Below are positions 48,821 to 58,113 of a DNA stretch of 62,189 bases, one piece after another (position 1 is the first letter of the stretch; every line of letters starts with the position of its first letter). Source of the stretch: Halocalculus aciditolerans. Its GTDB lineage: Archaea > Halobacteriota > Halobacteria > Halobacteriales > Halobacteriaceae. The stretch spans positions 1 to 62,189 of the forward strand of contig NZ_BMPG01000008.1 in assembly GCF_014647475.1 (NCBI RefSeq). Direction: 5' to 3'. The position numbers and the translations under genes were made by a program. A model generated the notes under the pieces. It was not told the origin of the DNA, ran no database searches, and saw only the letters and a program-made list of their open reading frames with translations.

Positions 48821-50176
48821 ATGGATAGTGAACAACCGCCGAGTATTGCTCTTGTGGTTCTCGATACCCTTCGGAAAGACTACTTTGATAAATTCTTTGA
48901 TTGGTTGCCTGGAATACGTTTTGAGAATGCATACTCGACATCCCAGTGGACAATACCGGCACACGCGTCGATTTTCACCGGTCAGTATCCACTGGAAGTG
49001 GGCGTTCACTCGAAACACTTGTACTTCGATTGTCCTGAACCTGCGCTCGCCGAGACGCTAGCTGACCACGAGTACACTACTCGGGGATTTAGCGCAAACC
49101 CAAATCTTTCGGGACATTTTGGATTCGACCGCGGATTTGATACATTCGAGTCGCCGCTTGACCTCATGCATCTGAACTCGGATCGAATCATTGATTGGAA
49201 GTCGTTCGTCGACGAGTCTTCACACTCTGGCCTTTCGATGTACGCACACGGAGTACTGAAGTGCATCTTCGGGGATTGTAACACAGTAATGTCGTTCCGA
49301 TCGGGACTTCAGCAAGTCTTGAGCGACAACACATACACGAATCCAGGAGGATCCGAAGAGGTACAGAACTGGCTCACGCGCCAAACCTTCGATGACCCCT
49401 CGTTTCTGTTTTTGAATCTCATGGAGGCACATGAGCCGTACTGGGCACCCGATGAGTACATGTCCGTTGAAACACCGAATTTGACGCACTCTATCGGCGA
49501 CCTTGTCTTCGAGGACGAGCCAAACCAAACCAAAACGAATCCGGAACGGATCGTTACCGCATACGAGTGCTGCGCTCGTTACCTCTCCGATCAGTACCGA
49601 GACCTTTTTGAACAGCTCTCTGCGATGTTCGATTACGTTATTACGGTCGCCGACCATGGAGAATTACTCGGGGAACATGATGCTTGGAATCACGAGCACG
49701 GTATTTATCCAGAACTTACGCACGTCCCATTAGTTGTGTCTGGTGAGGGACTGAAAGGGAAGCGCGACGATGTCGTGAGTCTAGTTGATATTCATACAAC
49801 TGTTCTAAGATTGGCTGGGATTGACAATAATCAGGCCACTCAGGGACAAAATCTCTTCGACACAAATTCGGAACGGGACATTCTCACTCAGTACACTGGG
49901 CTCACTCCTTGGAGCGAAGACCGTCTTCGAGAAAGCGATACTTCAGATGACATTTTGGAGAAGTATGATGAAGAACTGTATGGGATCGCCACCCCTGACG
50001 GTTCCTACGCCTACCAGACAGTGGACAAAGCTGATGTAATTGGTGAGGGGATCGATGAGCCGGAAGAGCGTATTCAGCGTCTTGTCAACGACCTCACGGT
50101 GCGAAATGTCGAGTCTCAGGACGATGCAATTCCTGACGACGTTCGTCAGCAGCTAGAAGACTTGGGATACGCTTGA
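48821..50176 (+). CDS. Sulfatase/alkaline-phosphatase-superfamily hydrolase or phosphoglycosyl-modifying enzyme
   Basis: The protein has 451 residues from ATG 48821 (MDSEQPPSIALVVLDTLRKDYFDK); the 48725 start would overlap the divergent gene. The metal-binding opening hVhDxhRxD and the segment TSQWTIPAHASIFTGQYP fit sulfatase-like enzymes. The second metal site is VADHGELLGEHDAWNHEHGIYPELTHVPLVVSG. Catalytic Ser/Thr replaces the formylglycine cysteine of true sulfatases (QWTIPAH), so it may transfer or remove phosphate-type groups on glycans. It lies directly upstream of the flippase. Confidence 0.82.
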   Translation: MDSEQPPSIALVVLDTLRKDYFDKFFDWLPGIRFENAYSTSQWTIPAHASIFTGQYPLEVGVHSKHLYFDCPEPALAETLADHEYTTRGFSANPNLSGHFGFDRGFDTFESPLDLMHLNSDRIIDWKSFVDESSHSGLSMYAHGVLKCIFGDCNTVMSFRSGLQQVLSDNTYTNPGGSEEVQNWLTRQTFDDPSFLFLNLMEAHEPYWAPDEYMSVETPNLTHSIGDLVFEDEPNQTKTNPERIVTAYECCARYLSDQYRDLFEQLSAMFDYVITVADHGELLGEHDAWNHEHGIYPELTHVPLVVSGEGLKGKRDDVVSLVDIHTTVLRLAGIDNNQATQGQNLFDTNSERDILTQYTGLTPWSEDRLRESDTSDDILEKYDEELYGIATPDGSYAYQTVDKADVIGEGIDEPEERIQRLVNDLTVRNVESQDDAIPDDVRQQLEDLGYA

Positions 50177-50206
50177 GTTTGATTTGAGCTATCAGTATTA
50201 GCATTA

Positions 50207-51694
50207 ATGAGCGAGGAAGATTTATCGCCGCTCGATACCGTTCTCCGGGGCAGTGGCATCGTGTTTGTCGGCATCAGCTTCGAGATGCTGATCTCGTTTG
50301 GCGCGAAACTACTGATTGCAAGATATCTGGGTAGGGTGGACTATGGTGAGGTTTCGCTGGGGATCACGATTATGACGTTGATGGCAACGCTCTCCCTTAT
50401 TGGACTTAATAGTGGCGTTGGCCGGTACATACCCCGATTTGACTCCGATATTGACCGTGGTAGCATCGTCAGGTCAGCGCTTGAAGTTGCGCTTCCGATA
50501 TCCGTGCTCAGTACAGCAGTTATTATCTTTTTATCAAGGCCCCTTGCTACAGTACTGTTCGACAATCCGCAGGCGAGACAACTTATTTGGATCTTTGCGG
50601 CTATAATTCCCCTGGTTGTCCTGTTCCGGCTCTCGATCGCGGTTATCCAAGGCCAGCAGCGTTCGGTGCCAAAAGTGGTACTGGAGAATATTGGTCTCCC
50701 AGGGATCAGATTCAGTCTAATTGCGGTCGCCGTTTTCTTCGGACTCGGAATACAGGCATTTGCTAGTGCCTATTTTTTATCGTACCTAGGGGTTGCTATC
50801 GCTGGGACGTACTACATCTTCACTCGGGTATCGATACCATCGATGGACAAGTACACACCAAGACGTCGAGACCTGGTCTCGTTTTCGGCGCCACTGATGA
50901 TCACGGTGACGATCACCGCTATTCTATCGAACATAGATACTCTCCTATTAGGATACTTCTCGAGTACGGGCGCGGTAGGCATCTACAACGTCGTTTTTCC
51001 GCTCACTGTCGGGATTACTGTGTTCCTCGTCTCATTTCGATTCATCTCAATGCCCCAGATATCCGAACTCCACGCAGAGGGGAGAGACGAAGATATTCGT
51101 CGGGTATATGAGCTGACTAATAAGTGGGTTATGGCTCTCTCTGCCCCGGTCCTTTTTGTATTTTTATTCTACCCCGCTCAGGTTATTGGCCTCACTTTTG
51201 GCGCCGAATACACGGAGGGAGCAGCTGCGTTATCAATCCTATCGCTTGGATTTTTCACTCACGCCATCGCCGGCCTCAACGGGGCGACGCTGACGTCCAT
51301 TGGGAAGACTAGAACGATTATGCGAATTAACATTCTTGTGGGTATCTGTAATGTGATTTTGAACGTGCTATTTATACCTCGGTACTCGTTCGTTGGTGCA
51401 GCTATTGCTACGGCGGGTTCGTACGCTTTGATGAACGTCTTGTACTCTTGGCAATTGTATCGTAGTACAGGAATATCGCCGATAAATGCCCACACTATCC
51501 GAATTATTGTGATTATTAGCGCTCTATTTTCAGTCTTTGTTGTTTTTCAGAATACTGTTATCACGACTACTGGACCTGCTATATTTTTAGGTGCTGTGCT
51601 ACTGGTAATCTATATTGGTCTGCTGCTCACGGTTCTGATATCAGAACCGGAGGAGAAATTGTTTCTCCATACAGCCTTTGAGTATGTTATGTAG
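50207..51694 (+). CDS. Oligosaccharide flippase (Wzx-like)
   Basis: The 495-residue protein has about fourteen hydrophobic segments and the MATE/Wzx-type opening SGIVFVGISFEMLISFGAKLLIARYLGRVDYGEVSLGITIM. Repeat-related segments are in residues ~220-420. It flips lipid-linked oligosaccharides across the membrane for completion outside. It starts 30 bases after the hydrolase stop and runs into the next frame, so the three + genes 48821-52706 probably form one operon. Confidence 0.88.
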   Translation: MSEEDLSPLDTVLRGSGIVFVGISFEMLISFGAKLLIARYLGRVDYGEVSLGITIMTLMATLSLIGLNSGVGRYIPRFDSDIDRGSIVRSALEVALPISVLSTAVIIFLSRPLATVLFDNPQARQLIWIFAAIIPLVVLFRLSIAVIQGQQRSVPKVVLENIGLPGIRFSLIAVAVFFGLGIQAFASAYFLSYLGVAIAGTYYIFTRVSIPSMDKYTPRRRDLVSFSAPLMITVTITAILSNIDTLLLGYFSSTGAVGIYNVVFPLTVGITVFLVSFRFISMPQISELHAEGRDEDIRRVYELTNKWVMALSAPVLFVFLFYPAQVIGLTFGAEYTEGAAALSILSLGFFTHAIAGLNGATLTSIGKTRTIMRINILVGICNVILNVLFIPRYSFVGAAIATAGSYALMNVLYSWQLYRSTGISPINAHTIRIIVIISALFSVFVVFQNTVITTTGPAIFLGAVLLVIYIGLLLTVLISEPEEKLFLHTAFEYVM

Positions 51695-51767
51695 AGACAC
51701 TCTCCCAAAATGTCTTCCCGAAACCGATTTGTATAACACGCAGTATCTTCGCTACGTACAGATACCG

Positions 51768-52706
51768 ATGGGATTAACAGAACTATTTACTAGAAATCTC
51801 AACAGAGTAAAACGGGGAGAGATTCAAGAGCTCCTATTCGAGGGCGGATATGAACTATACTCTGCCTCATGGCGACTTGGTAAGTTACTTCCAATTGATG
51901 AAACTAACATTTTCGACCGTGACTGGGATGTCCTAGTTATTCTTGATGGATGTCGAGTTGATCTTATGCATGAAATCAAGAGCGAGTACGAGTTTCTCAG
52001 TGATATAAACGAAATCACATCCACTGGAAGTATGTCTCTTGAATGGATGGAGAACACCTTCTCTAATGCTCCGAGCCAAGAGTTGGCTTCGACGGCTTAT
52101 GTAACTTCAAACCTATTTAGTAGGGATGTCTGCGACGATGAGATGTTCTCCTGTTTGGAAGAAGTGTGGAGATATGGATGGGATGACGAGTTGAATACAA
52201 TTCCTGCTAGACCGGTAACAGACAAAGCAATTGAGGTGATGCGTTCGGATTCACCGGAGCGTATGATAGTCCATTATATGCAACCACATCATCCGTTTAT
52301 TGGCGAGAACGAATCTCTACCTTCATTTAATCCTGATCCCTTTGGACGAGATAACAATGGAATAGCTGAAGCCCGAACTGCCTGGGATGCCCTTCGCCGT
52401 GGAGAACTTACCTATGAGGCCGTCTGGCAGGCGTACAAGGATAACCTCCGCTATGTCCTTGAAGATGTCTCAATCCTCCGAGAGAATATCAGAGCGGACA
52501 AACTAGCCATAACAGCTGATCACGGGAATGCAGTTGGTGAGTGGGGCATCTATGATCATCCAATTGGGTTCCCACATCCAGCAGTCAAGAACGTTCCTTG
52601 GGTCGAGACAACCGCAAAAGATGAGCATACGTACGAGCCGTCCATAACAGAACAGACTAGCAGTAGATCAATTGATGAACGGCTATCTGCACTCGGTTAT
52701 AAATAA
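51768..52706 (+). CDS. Second alkaline-phosphatase-superfamily enzyme, diverged
   Basis: The 312-residue product starts at ATG 51768 (MGLTELFTRNLNRV); the earlier in-frame ATG overlaps the flippase gene. The core begins DRDWDVLVILDGCRVDLMHEI. The fold continues with TSTGSMSLEWMENTFS, IVHYMQPHHPFIGE, KLAITADHGNAVGEWGIYDHP and HPAVKNVPWVE. These match haloarchaeal sulfatase-like proteins next to glycosyltransferases. It is shorter than its neighbour at 48821 and lacks the C-terminal extension. Confidence 0.78.
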   Translation: MGLTELFTRNLNRVKRGEIQELLFEGGYELYSASWRLGKLLPIDETNIFDRDWDVLVILDGCRVDLMHEIKSEYEFLSDINEITSTGSMSLEWMENTFSNAPSQELASTAYVTSNLFSRDVCDDEMFSCLEEVWRYGWDDELNTIPARPVTDKAIEVMRSDSPERMIVHYMQPHHPFIGENESLPSFNPDPFGRDNNGIAEARTAWDALRRGELTYEAVWQAYKDNLRYVLEDVSILRENIRADKLAITADHGNAVGEWGIYDHPIGFPHPAVKNVPWVETTAKDEHTYEPSITEQTSSRSIDERLSALGYK

Positions 52707-52715
52707 TATCGTACA

Positions 52716-53522
52716 TCACCGGGCGAATATTTGATAAATTCCTTCGCGGATTCGTGGTGGTAGTAGACGTGGCGGGATCCGAAGACAGAGGTGCTGTATA
52801 GTGTCACGTCGAGATGAAATACCGAGTTCTCGAAGTTCCTGTGCCATCCGGAACTCTGCCTGTGCGTAGTCTAGACCACCTCGCCGGTCAACGAGGTCAT
52901 CAACCTGTGCCCGAACAAGAGTTTTATCGAGATTCCGGAACCGAAGTCCAGCGGAAAGACACCGTGCCCATAGGTCCCAGTCTTCCATCATTGGGTAGTC
53001 ACGATATCCACCTGCGCTGAGAACAGCTTCGCGGTCAAACATCGTGGTTGGATGGTTTAATGGACAGCGCCATGACATCCACTCTGCAATCTCGTCGTGT
53101 GTTATTGGTACTTCGCGGATTCGTTCCGGATGTTCAGGATCATCATGAAATTCCGCGAGGTGTGACCCAACGACGTCTGCTTTGGTGTCTGTGAGGACAG
53201 TTTGCTGATCGGCGAATCGTTCAGGTTCAGCAATGTCGTCTGCATCCATTCGTGCGACAAACGGCTCTGAACACCTCTTCAGTCCAGCTTGAAGTACACC
53301 TCCCAACCCTGAGGCGTCAGGAACGTGTTCGTGGCGACTAACTGAATGGGTATTGACTAAGTCCTCAATAGCCGTCTCAACATCTTCCGTGAGCGATTGG
53401 TTCGTCACAAGGACGATCTCTGATGGCGATGCCGTTTGTTCGATGATGCTTTTATGTGCACGACGCAAGTCAGAAGTATCGCTTGTGGCAGCTACAGGCA
53501 GTAATACGGCGATCCCACTCAT
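52716..53522 (-). CDS. GT2-family glycosyltransferase
   Basis: In this 268-residue protein the N-terminal AVLLPVAATSDTSDLRRAHKSIIEQTASPSEIVLVTN and the metal motif ARMDADDIAEPERFADQ are the GT-A signature. MEDWDLWARCLSAG supplies the ED acceptor-side motif. It is convergent with the hydrolase gene, 9 bases apart. It has no membrane anchor. It is higher in GC than genes to its left. Confidence 0.88.
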   Translation of the reverse strand: MSGIAVLLPVAATSDTSDLRRAHKSIIEQTASPSEIVLVTNQSLTEDVETAIEDLVNTHSVSRHEHVPDASGLGGVLQAGLKRCSEPFVARMDADDIAEPERFADQQTVLTDTKADVVGSHLAEFHDDPEHPERIREVPITHDEIAEWMSWRCPLNHPTTMFDREAVLSAGGYRDYPMMEDWDLWARCLSAGLRFRNLDKTLVRAQVDDLVDRRGGLDYAQAEFRMAQELRELGISSRRDTIQHLCLRIPPRLLPPRIREGIYQIFAR

Positions 53523-54249
53523 CAGCTTAGACTCCAGTTCATCTCAGTGAGTACGTTAGTCTGCATTATTGGTTTGCACTCAGTACCGATGGATAAACAA
53601 ACCGGTGATTGACTGTGGCTTTATTACTAATGATTCGGCGCTCACCGAGATCAGATCTTTGGCTTTGTTTGAAAGCATATTTGGAAAGCTGTAAAACCCC
53701 CTCAAGCGAAGCGTTGTGATATGATTAAAAAAGCCATTAAGACGTACAAGTACCAGGGGCTGAGGGGTCTATTAACAAGAGGAAGGACTAAAACACAGCA
53801 GAAGATTCGCCAAGCAATTGCTGGCTTTCCACCAGTCGATAAGATATCACGGCATTATTCTGAGCAGGAACTAGCAAAACTGAGAACCGCTGAAAACCGG
53901 AGAGAATTAGACAGTGTTCTCTCCACACTTAACCAATACTCTGGATATGGCCTTTACCGGACTCTCAAACCGCTCCAAAACCCTGTTGAGCATCGTCAAC
54001 TTATTCAGGCAGTAGACGAGCATCAGCCGAGAACGATTTTGGAGATTGGCACTGCGAATGGTGGTACGCTTTACCCATGGTGTCGATATATTGATGGCGT
54101 CGAACGCATAATTGCGCTTGATATCGACTTCTGGGGCCGTGACCCGGATTTCTACACATCATCTTTCGTTGAGGATATAGACCGTGAGATTCACACATAC
54201 ACTGGCGAGTCACAATCAGTGGAGATGCGTAAGCAGATTATCTCTGATC

Positions 54250-55175
54250 GGCTCTGTAGTTTCGGTACACTGGGGTCGATTTCACGGATATCGGACGCTC
54301 CGGCGAAGGTTATAGACGGTGGCTTTCAGCAGCATTTCGCGGAACTCGAGCCACCAACTTCGCGCACGCACGGCAGCGCCGAGCGTGCGCTTGATCGACG
54401 AGAAGACGGTTTCTGACATAGAGCGCTGATGGTACCGATCACCGTCCATACGGGCGTTATGGGCGTGATCGAGTGAGTTCATAATCCTGTGCTTGATCAG
54501 CGGTCTGATGCCGTTTTCACGGAGTTCGTCGCGGAAGGCTTTCGCGTCGTAGCCGCGATCAGCAGCGAGGCTCCGCAGGTCGCCGGCGTTGCGCCGGGCG
54601 ACCTGCGGACCGATCTTCGCGTCGTGTTTCTTGCTCGTTGTGGAGTGGATGTCGGTGATGTACAGCGTTTCGACATCCACGAGGGCAGTGACTTTCAGCG
54701 CTCGAACGCGGTAGTTCGTGCGGTTGGCGTAATGGCGGCTGGGCTGGTCACGGTCGAAGCCAGTCGAATCGATGGCGGCGTGGCCGGTGCGTTTCTCGGC
54801 TGATGCGCCGAGAAACGCACGCCACGTCGCAGTGGGAATCCGTTCAAACCACGTGCGGAGCACGGTGTAGTGCGGAAGTCTGGTGAGGCCGATCTCATCA
54901 AGGACGCCGGGCATTTCCGAGAGCAAATCGACTGCGACACGGTAGGATTTGCCCAGTTCGATGCGGAGTGCGTGCACGGTGAGCATCGCCCATTCGGCGA
55001 ACCCGCCTCCCCCTTCGGGGTCGGCGGGTTCGTCCGGATTAGCGACAACTGATTTAGCCTTCGCCACCGTAACACGCGTGAAGAGACGGAATTCCGAAGT
55101 CACAACACTCTGTCTCTTCGCTTTCTACCGAGATAACGCAGTCGTCGCTGTTGCGTCTAGCGAAACTACAGAGCC
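54250..55175 (-). mobile_element. 926-bp IS5-type insertion sequence
   Basis: Perfect 15-base terminal repeats GGCTCTGTAGTTTCG (54250-54264) and its complement (55161-55175). They are flanked by an 8-base target duplication CTCTGATC (54242-54249 and 55176-55183). It is inserted in the methyltransferase gene. Confidence 0.93.
54282..55103 (-). CDS. IS5-family (ISH1-like) transposase
   Basis: The 273-residue protein has a DDE core: GHAAIDSTGFDRDQPS, DLRSLAADRGYDAKAFRDEL and RSMSETVFSSIKRTLG with the catalytic Glu. Size and the 8-base duplication match the ISH1-related group. The frame is intact and both ends are perfect, so it is probably recent and active. Confidence 0.9.
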   Translation of the reverse strand: MTSEFRLFTRVTVAKAKSVVANPDEPADPEGGGGFAEWAMLTVHALRIELGKSYRVAVDLLSEMPGVLDEIGLTRLPHYTVLRTWFERIPTATWRAFLGASAEKRTGHAAIDSTGFDRDQPSRHYANRTNYRVRALKVTALVDVETLYITDIHSTTSKKHDAKIGPQVARRNAGDLRSLAADRGYDAKAFRDELRENGIRPLIKHRIMNSLDHAHNARMDGDRYHQRSMSETVFSSIKRTLGAAVRARSWWLEFREMLLKATVYNLRRSVRYP

Positions 55176-55481
55176 CTCTGATCTTAATCCAACGATTGAC
55201 TTTCTTTTCATCGACGGGGACCACTCATATACTGGTGTGAAGCGGGACTTTGAGCTGTATTCGGATATGGTCCCATCTGGCGGCCTTATCGCGTTTCATG
55301 ATATTCGAGGAGATCATGAGCGGTGTGGCGTCGGCACGCTGTGGAATGAGCTAAAAGACAAGTATTCGACGACTGAATTCCACGATTCTGACGGTCCCGA
55401 AAACTGGGGCGGGGTCGGTATACTAAAAAAAGTCAGTTAGGTCAAATAGTTATCAAACAAGTATACCAAGACTCATCAACC

Positions 55482-55520
55482 TTAACCAACAGCCGGTATA
55501 ATCCCTCTATTGTTGGTTAA
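55482..55520. promoter_or_regulatory. TTAACCAAC inverted repeat (copy 6)
   Basis: TTAACCAAC (55482-55490) and GTTGGTTAA (55512-55520), the shortest spacer of the family, with GTATAAT in between. It lies just upstream of the whole secretion operon, which would place conjugation genes under the same control as the leading genes. Confidence 0.7.
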
Positions 55521-55667
55521 CGACACTCTCACAAGGTGAACGAACTCTCAGGTTATAATTTACTTTAGATTTTTGCGCCAGTTGGTGGCCAGAAAGCATA
55601 TACCGATCTTCTAGCTATCGCACCACCATGGACCGGGGTTCAACCGGTGCATACCCACCCCGCACAT

Positions 55668-55916
55668 ATGATCACACGGGCAGTCACCATCGAAGACATC
55701 GATGATCTGTACCTGACGTGGAACAGCCATATCAACGGGTCCGCCCTCTACCGCCGCGCCCTCCGAGATGAGATGGAGCTTCGCGACGTCGACCCTGACG
55801 AGCTTCGAGATCTCTTCGAACGGGCCCGCGAACAGGGCTACACGAAAGACGATATCGTCGACGAGACCAACCGCTACGCTGATCTGAAAGCACTCGTCGA
55901 CGACGCAGAGGAGTAA
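55668..55916 (+). CDS. Small acidic helical protein heading the secretion operon
   Basis: The 82-residue product from ATG 55668 (MITRAVTIEDIDDLYLTWNSHI) is almost wholly helical and charged. The segment ALYRRALRDEMELRDVDPDELRDLFERAREQGYTKDDIVDETNRYADLKALVDD suggests a helical bundle. The earlier ATG at 55647 adds a few unlikely residues. The next gene starts 6 bases after the stop. It could be a regulator or assembly factor; nothing decides. Confidence 0.65.
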   Translation: MITRAVTIEDIDDLYLTWNSHINGSALYRRALRDEMELRDVDPDELRDLFERAREQGYTKDDIVDETNRYADLKALVDDAEE

Positions 55917-55922
55917 CCCGCT

Positions 55923-56345
55923 ATGTCACAGGACAATACGCCCTCCGAGACGGCTTCGAATCGCGCCGACAGCCAGTCCACGGCGGCAAGTAGGCTTCCC
56001 AGGCAAGCTGTGTTCATCGTCGTCGCCCTGAGCCTGTTCGCTGTGGAACCCGCCGCCGCCCAGACGAATGCCGTCTGTAGTGCGGACAACCTTCCCAGCA
56101 TGATCGAGGGTTTCTTCCAGCTTACCACGGCGCTGGGCATTGTCGGCCTCGCAGTCGTGTGGCAGGCCGACTCCCTCATCGAGATGTTCACGATCACGCC
56201 CGACCAGAAGAAGGGCCTCAAGCGCCACAAGCGCTCCGCGATGAAGTCCGCGGTCGTCCTCGTCGCCCTCGGGCCACTCTACACCGTCGCTGGGTCGATG
56301 ATGAACCTCCCGTTGGCGCAGTGCGTCGACCTCGCCCCCTGGTAG
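55923..56345 (+). CDS. Two-segment membrane protein, pilin/VirB2-like candidate
   Basis: The 140-residue protein has a signal-like hydrophobic stretch at ~30-47 (AVFIVVALSLFAVEPAAAQ, with a possible AAA-Q cleavage). Segments at ~62-82 (GFFQLTTALGIVGLAVVWQADSL) and ~108-130 are separated by a basic loop (KKGLKRHKRSAMK). That is the layout of VirB2/TrbC-type pilins. Its place at the front of a VirB6/VirB4/VirD4 operon supports the idea. Two cysteines in the outer parts could form a disulfide. Confidence 0.6.
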   Translation: MSQDNTPSETASNRADSQSTAASRLPRQAVFIVVALSLFAVEPAAAQTNAVCSADNLPSMIEGFFQLTTALGIVGLAVVWQADSLIEMFTITPDQKKGLKRHKRSAMKSAVVLVALGPLYTVAGSMMNLPLAQCVDLAPW

Positions 56346-56373
56346 GCGACTACCACCCCCGTCGCGAGCCCCC

Positions 56374-58110
56374 ATGACACAACGAGAGCTCTCCGTGCTA
56401 ATGGCCGCCCTGTTCGTGACGAGTTTAGTCACAGGTCTCGTCACTGCAAGCCCGCCACGGCCAGGCACGGAGGGAAATGGGCTCACTGAGAATGAATCAG
56501 CGACGCTGTGGTCTCGCGACGCGGACAACTACATCACCCAGGAAGAGTACCAGCAGCGCTACGGCGAGAGCCGGACCGCGATGCACCAACTCGCAAACGG
56601 GACGGACATCACGTTCACGCGCCCGCCGGCGACAGCTGCAACGTGGACGCGAAACGATTTCGCTGATCTCGAACCCGGTGGGTCGGATACGTCTGTGCAT
56701 CCGCGCCACGCGTCGCTCGAAGACGGGGTGTTCATCGAGGACGCCCACGCCACGGTGTTCGCAGTGCAGCCGTCGACGCGAGGTCACTTGGAGTCGGGTG
56801 ACACGCCGCTCTATATCGCGCCGAACGGCACGATGCGGGGGTTCGTCGACTATCGCGTTCGCGTCCCGAACGGGAGCTCTTCGGGGAACACGACGATCGA
56901 GTGGTCGCTCGCGAGCAACGAGGTTGAGGAGGTTCGATTGCAGAAGGACGGCGAAACCATCGTCGAGCGCGACGGCTCGCACACGCCGGCCCTCGACTAC
57001 CAGATCGAGGATGACTGGAGTGCAAACCTCACGCTTGAAGCCGAGATCAGCGTCCGGTTGAAGAAGACCACGCGAATCGACCGAGGCGACGAGACTGATG
57101 TCGAGGTCACGTACCGAACCGAATCGCTCAACGTCTCGGATTCGATCGCCGTCGAGATCTACGACCTCTCGGCGTACCCCTACTACGCCGAGTATCCCAA
57201 TGGTGACGCCGGTGTGGCCATTTTCCAGTCCAGACCGTGGCAGGGGTACACGCTGACGGAGAATGGAAGCGCACGAGTGCGTGGCGTCTGGCGGTTCTAC
57301 ACCGCTCGGAACACCAACTGGGATACACTCGTCAGGTCGAACCGAACCGACAGCGCCACCGTCGAGTCGGATGCGATTCCGGTCTATATTCACGCGTACC
57401 CGTCGCGAATCGGCCCGCGTGCTGAACCAGTTCGCGATGGCCCAGAGATTATCGACACCTGGGGCACTGACCGACCGTCTCCGGACGGAACGCTCGGTGA
57501 GAACATCAACATCGACATCGTCAACCAGTCGTACACGACGACGTACGGTGTTGCGGTTCGCGCGGAGAACGTCGACCGCGACGCGCTCCAGGTGGCGGGG
57601 ATCGTACGGGGCGTGAACGCCTCGATTGTGGCACCTGACGCTAGCTCAGAGCGGCAGCTCCGGCGCAGTAATCTGACGGTTGAGGTGCTCCAGCAGAACG
57701 AAAGTCAGGCCACACTCCGCATCGAACTCCGAGACAACGAGACCGGCGCACCGATCGTGCTCAGCGATCCCGACCGACGATATCCAATTGGCGGGAACAC
57801 TCGCAACGGCTACATCACCATCGCGGAGCAACGCGTCGAGACCAACGCCTCCGGGGTGGCGATTGTGACGATCGACGAGCCGGGTATCTACACGGCACGG
57901 TACCATCCGGGTTCGTGGCTCGGGCACAACCCCGCATATGTGAGTGCGACGGCTACTGCTCGCTGGCATCCGCTCGGCACCATCGACGGTTGGTTCGCAT
58001 TTATTTTCGAGGTCGGCTGGCAGCTCATCCCGTTTCTTGTGATGTTCTACGCAGGCAAGCGGCTCCTCCGAATGCTCGGTCCAGAAGACATCTTCCAACG
58101 GAACCCATAG
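56374..58110 (+). CDS. Large secreted, C-terminally anchored surface protein
   Basis: The 578-residue protein has an N-terminal signal peptide (~1-25). About 500 acidic, strand-rich extracellular residues follow with many N-x-S/T sequons (for example NGT, NESAT, NVSD, NQSY). One membrane helix near 545-568 (GWFAFIFEVGWQLIPFLVMFYAGKRLL) and a short basic tail complete it. It could be an adhesin or an outer part of the mating channel. The order between pilin-like and lipoprotein genes is consistent with an envelope component. No catalytic motif seen. Confidence 0.72.
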   Translation: MTQRELSVLMAALFVTSLVTGLVTASPPRPGTEGNGLTENESATLWSRDADNYITQEEYQQRYGESRTAMHQLANGTDITFTRPPATAATWTRNDFADLEPGGSDTSVHPRHASLEDGVFIEDAHATVFAVQPSTRGHLESGDTPLYIAPNGTMRGFVDYRVRVPNGSSSGNTTIEWSLASNEVEEVRLQKDGETIVERDGSHTPALDYQIEDDWSANLTLEAEISVRLKKTTRIDRGDETDVEVTYRTESLNVSDSIAVEIYDLSAYPYYAEYPNGDAGVAIFQSRPWQGYTLTENGSARVRGVWRFYTARNTNWDTLVRSNRTDSATVESDAIPVYIHAYPSRIGPRAEPVRDGPEIIDTWGTDRPSPDGTLGENINIDIVNQSYTTTYGVAVRAENVDRDALQVAGIVRGVNASIVAPDASSERQLRRSNLTVEVLQQNESQATLRIELRDNETGAPIVLSDPDRRYPIGGNTRNGYITIAEQRVETNASGVAIVTIDEPGIYTARYHPGSWLGHNPAYVSATATARWHPLGTIDGWFAFIFEVGWQLIPFLVMFYAGKRLLRMLGPEDIFQRNP

Positions 58111-58113
58111 TCC

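Larger units (their letters stand above)
53721..55440 (+). pseudogene. SAM-dependent methyltransferase split by an insertion sequence
   Basis: The 5' part (53721-54249) has TILEIGTANGGTLYPWCRYI and IIALDIDFWG, a class I methyltransferase core of the cephalosporin-hydroxylase/Methyltransf_24 kind. The 3' part (55184-55440) has FLFIDGDHSYTGVKRDFELY and GLIAFHDIRGDH. Removing 54250-55175 and one target copy gives a continuous 261-residue frame (KQIISD-LNPTIDFLFIDGDH). The gene was intact until the IS arrived; it would have methylated the glycan or its precursor. Confidence 0.9.
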
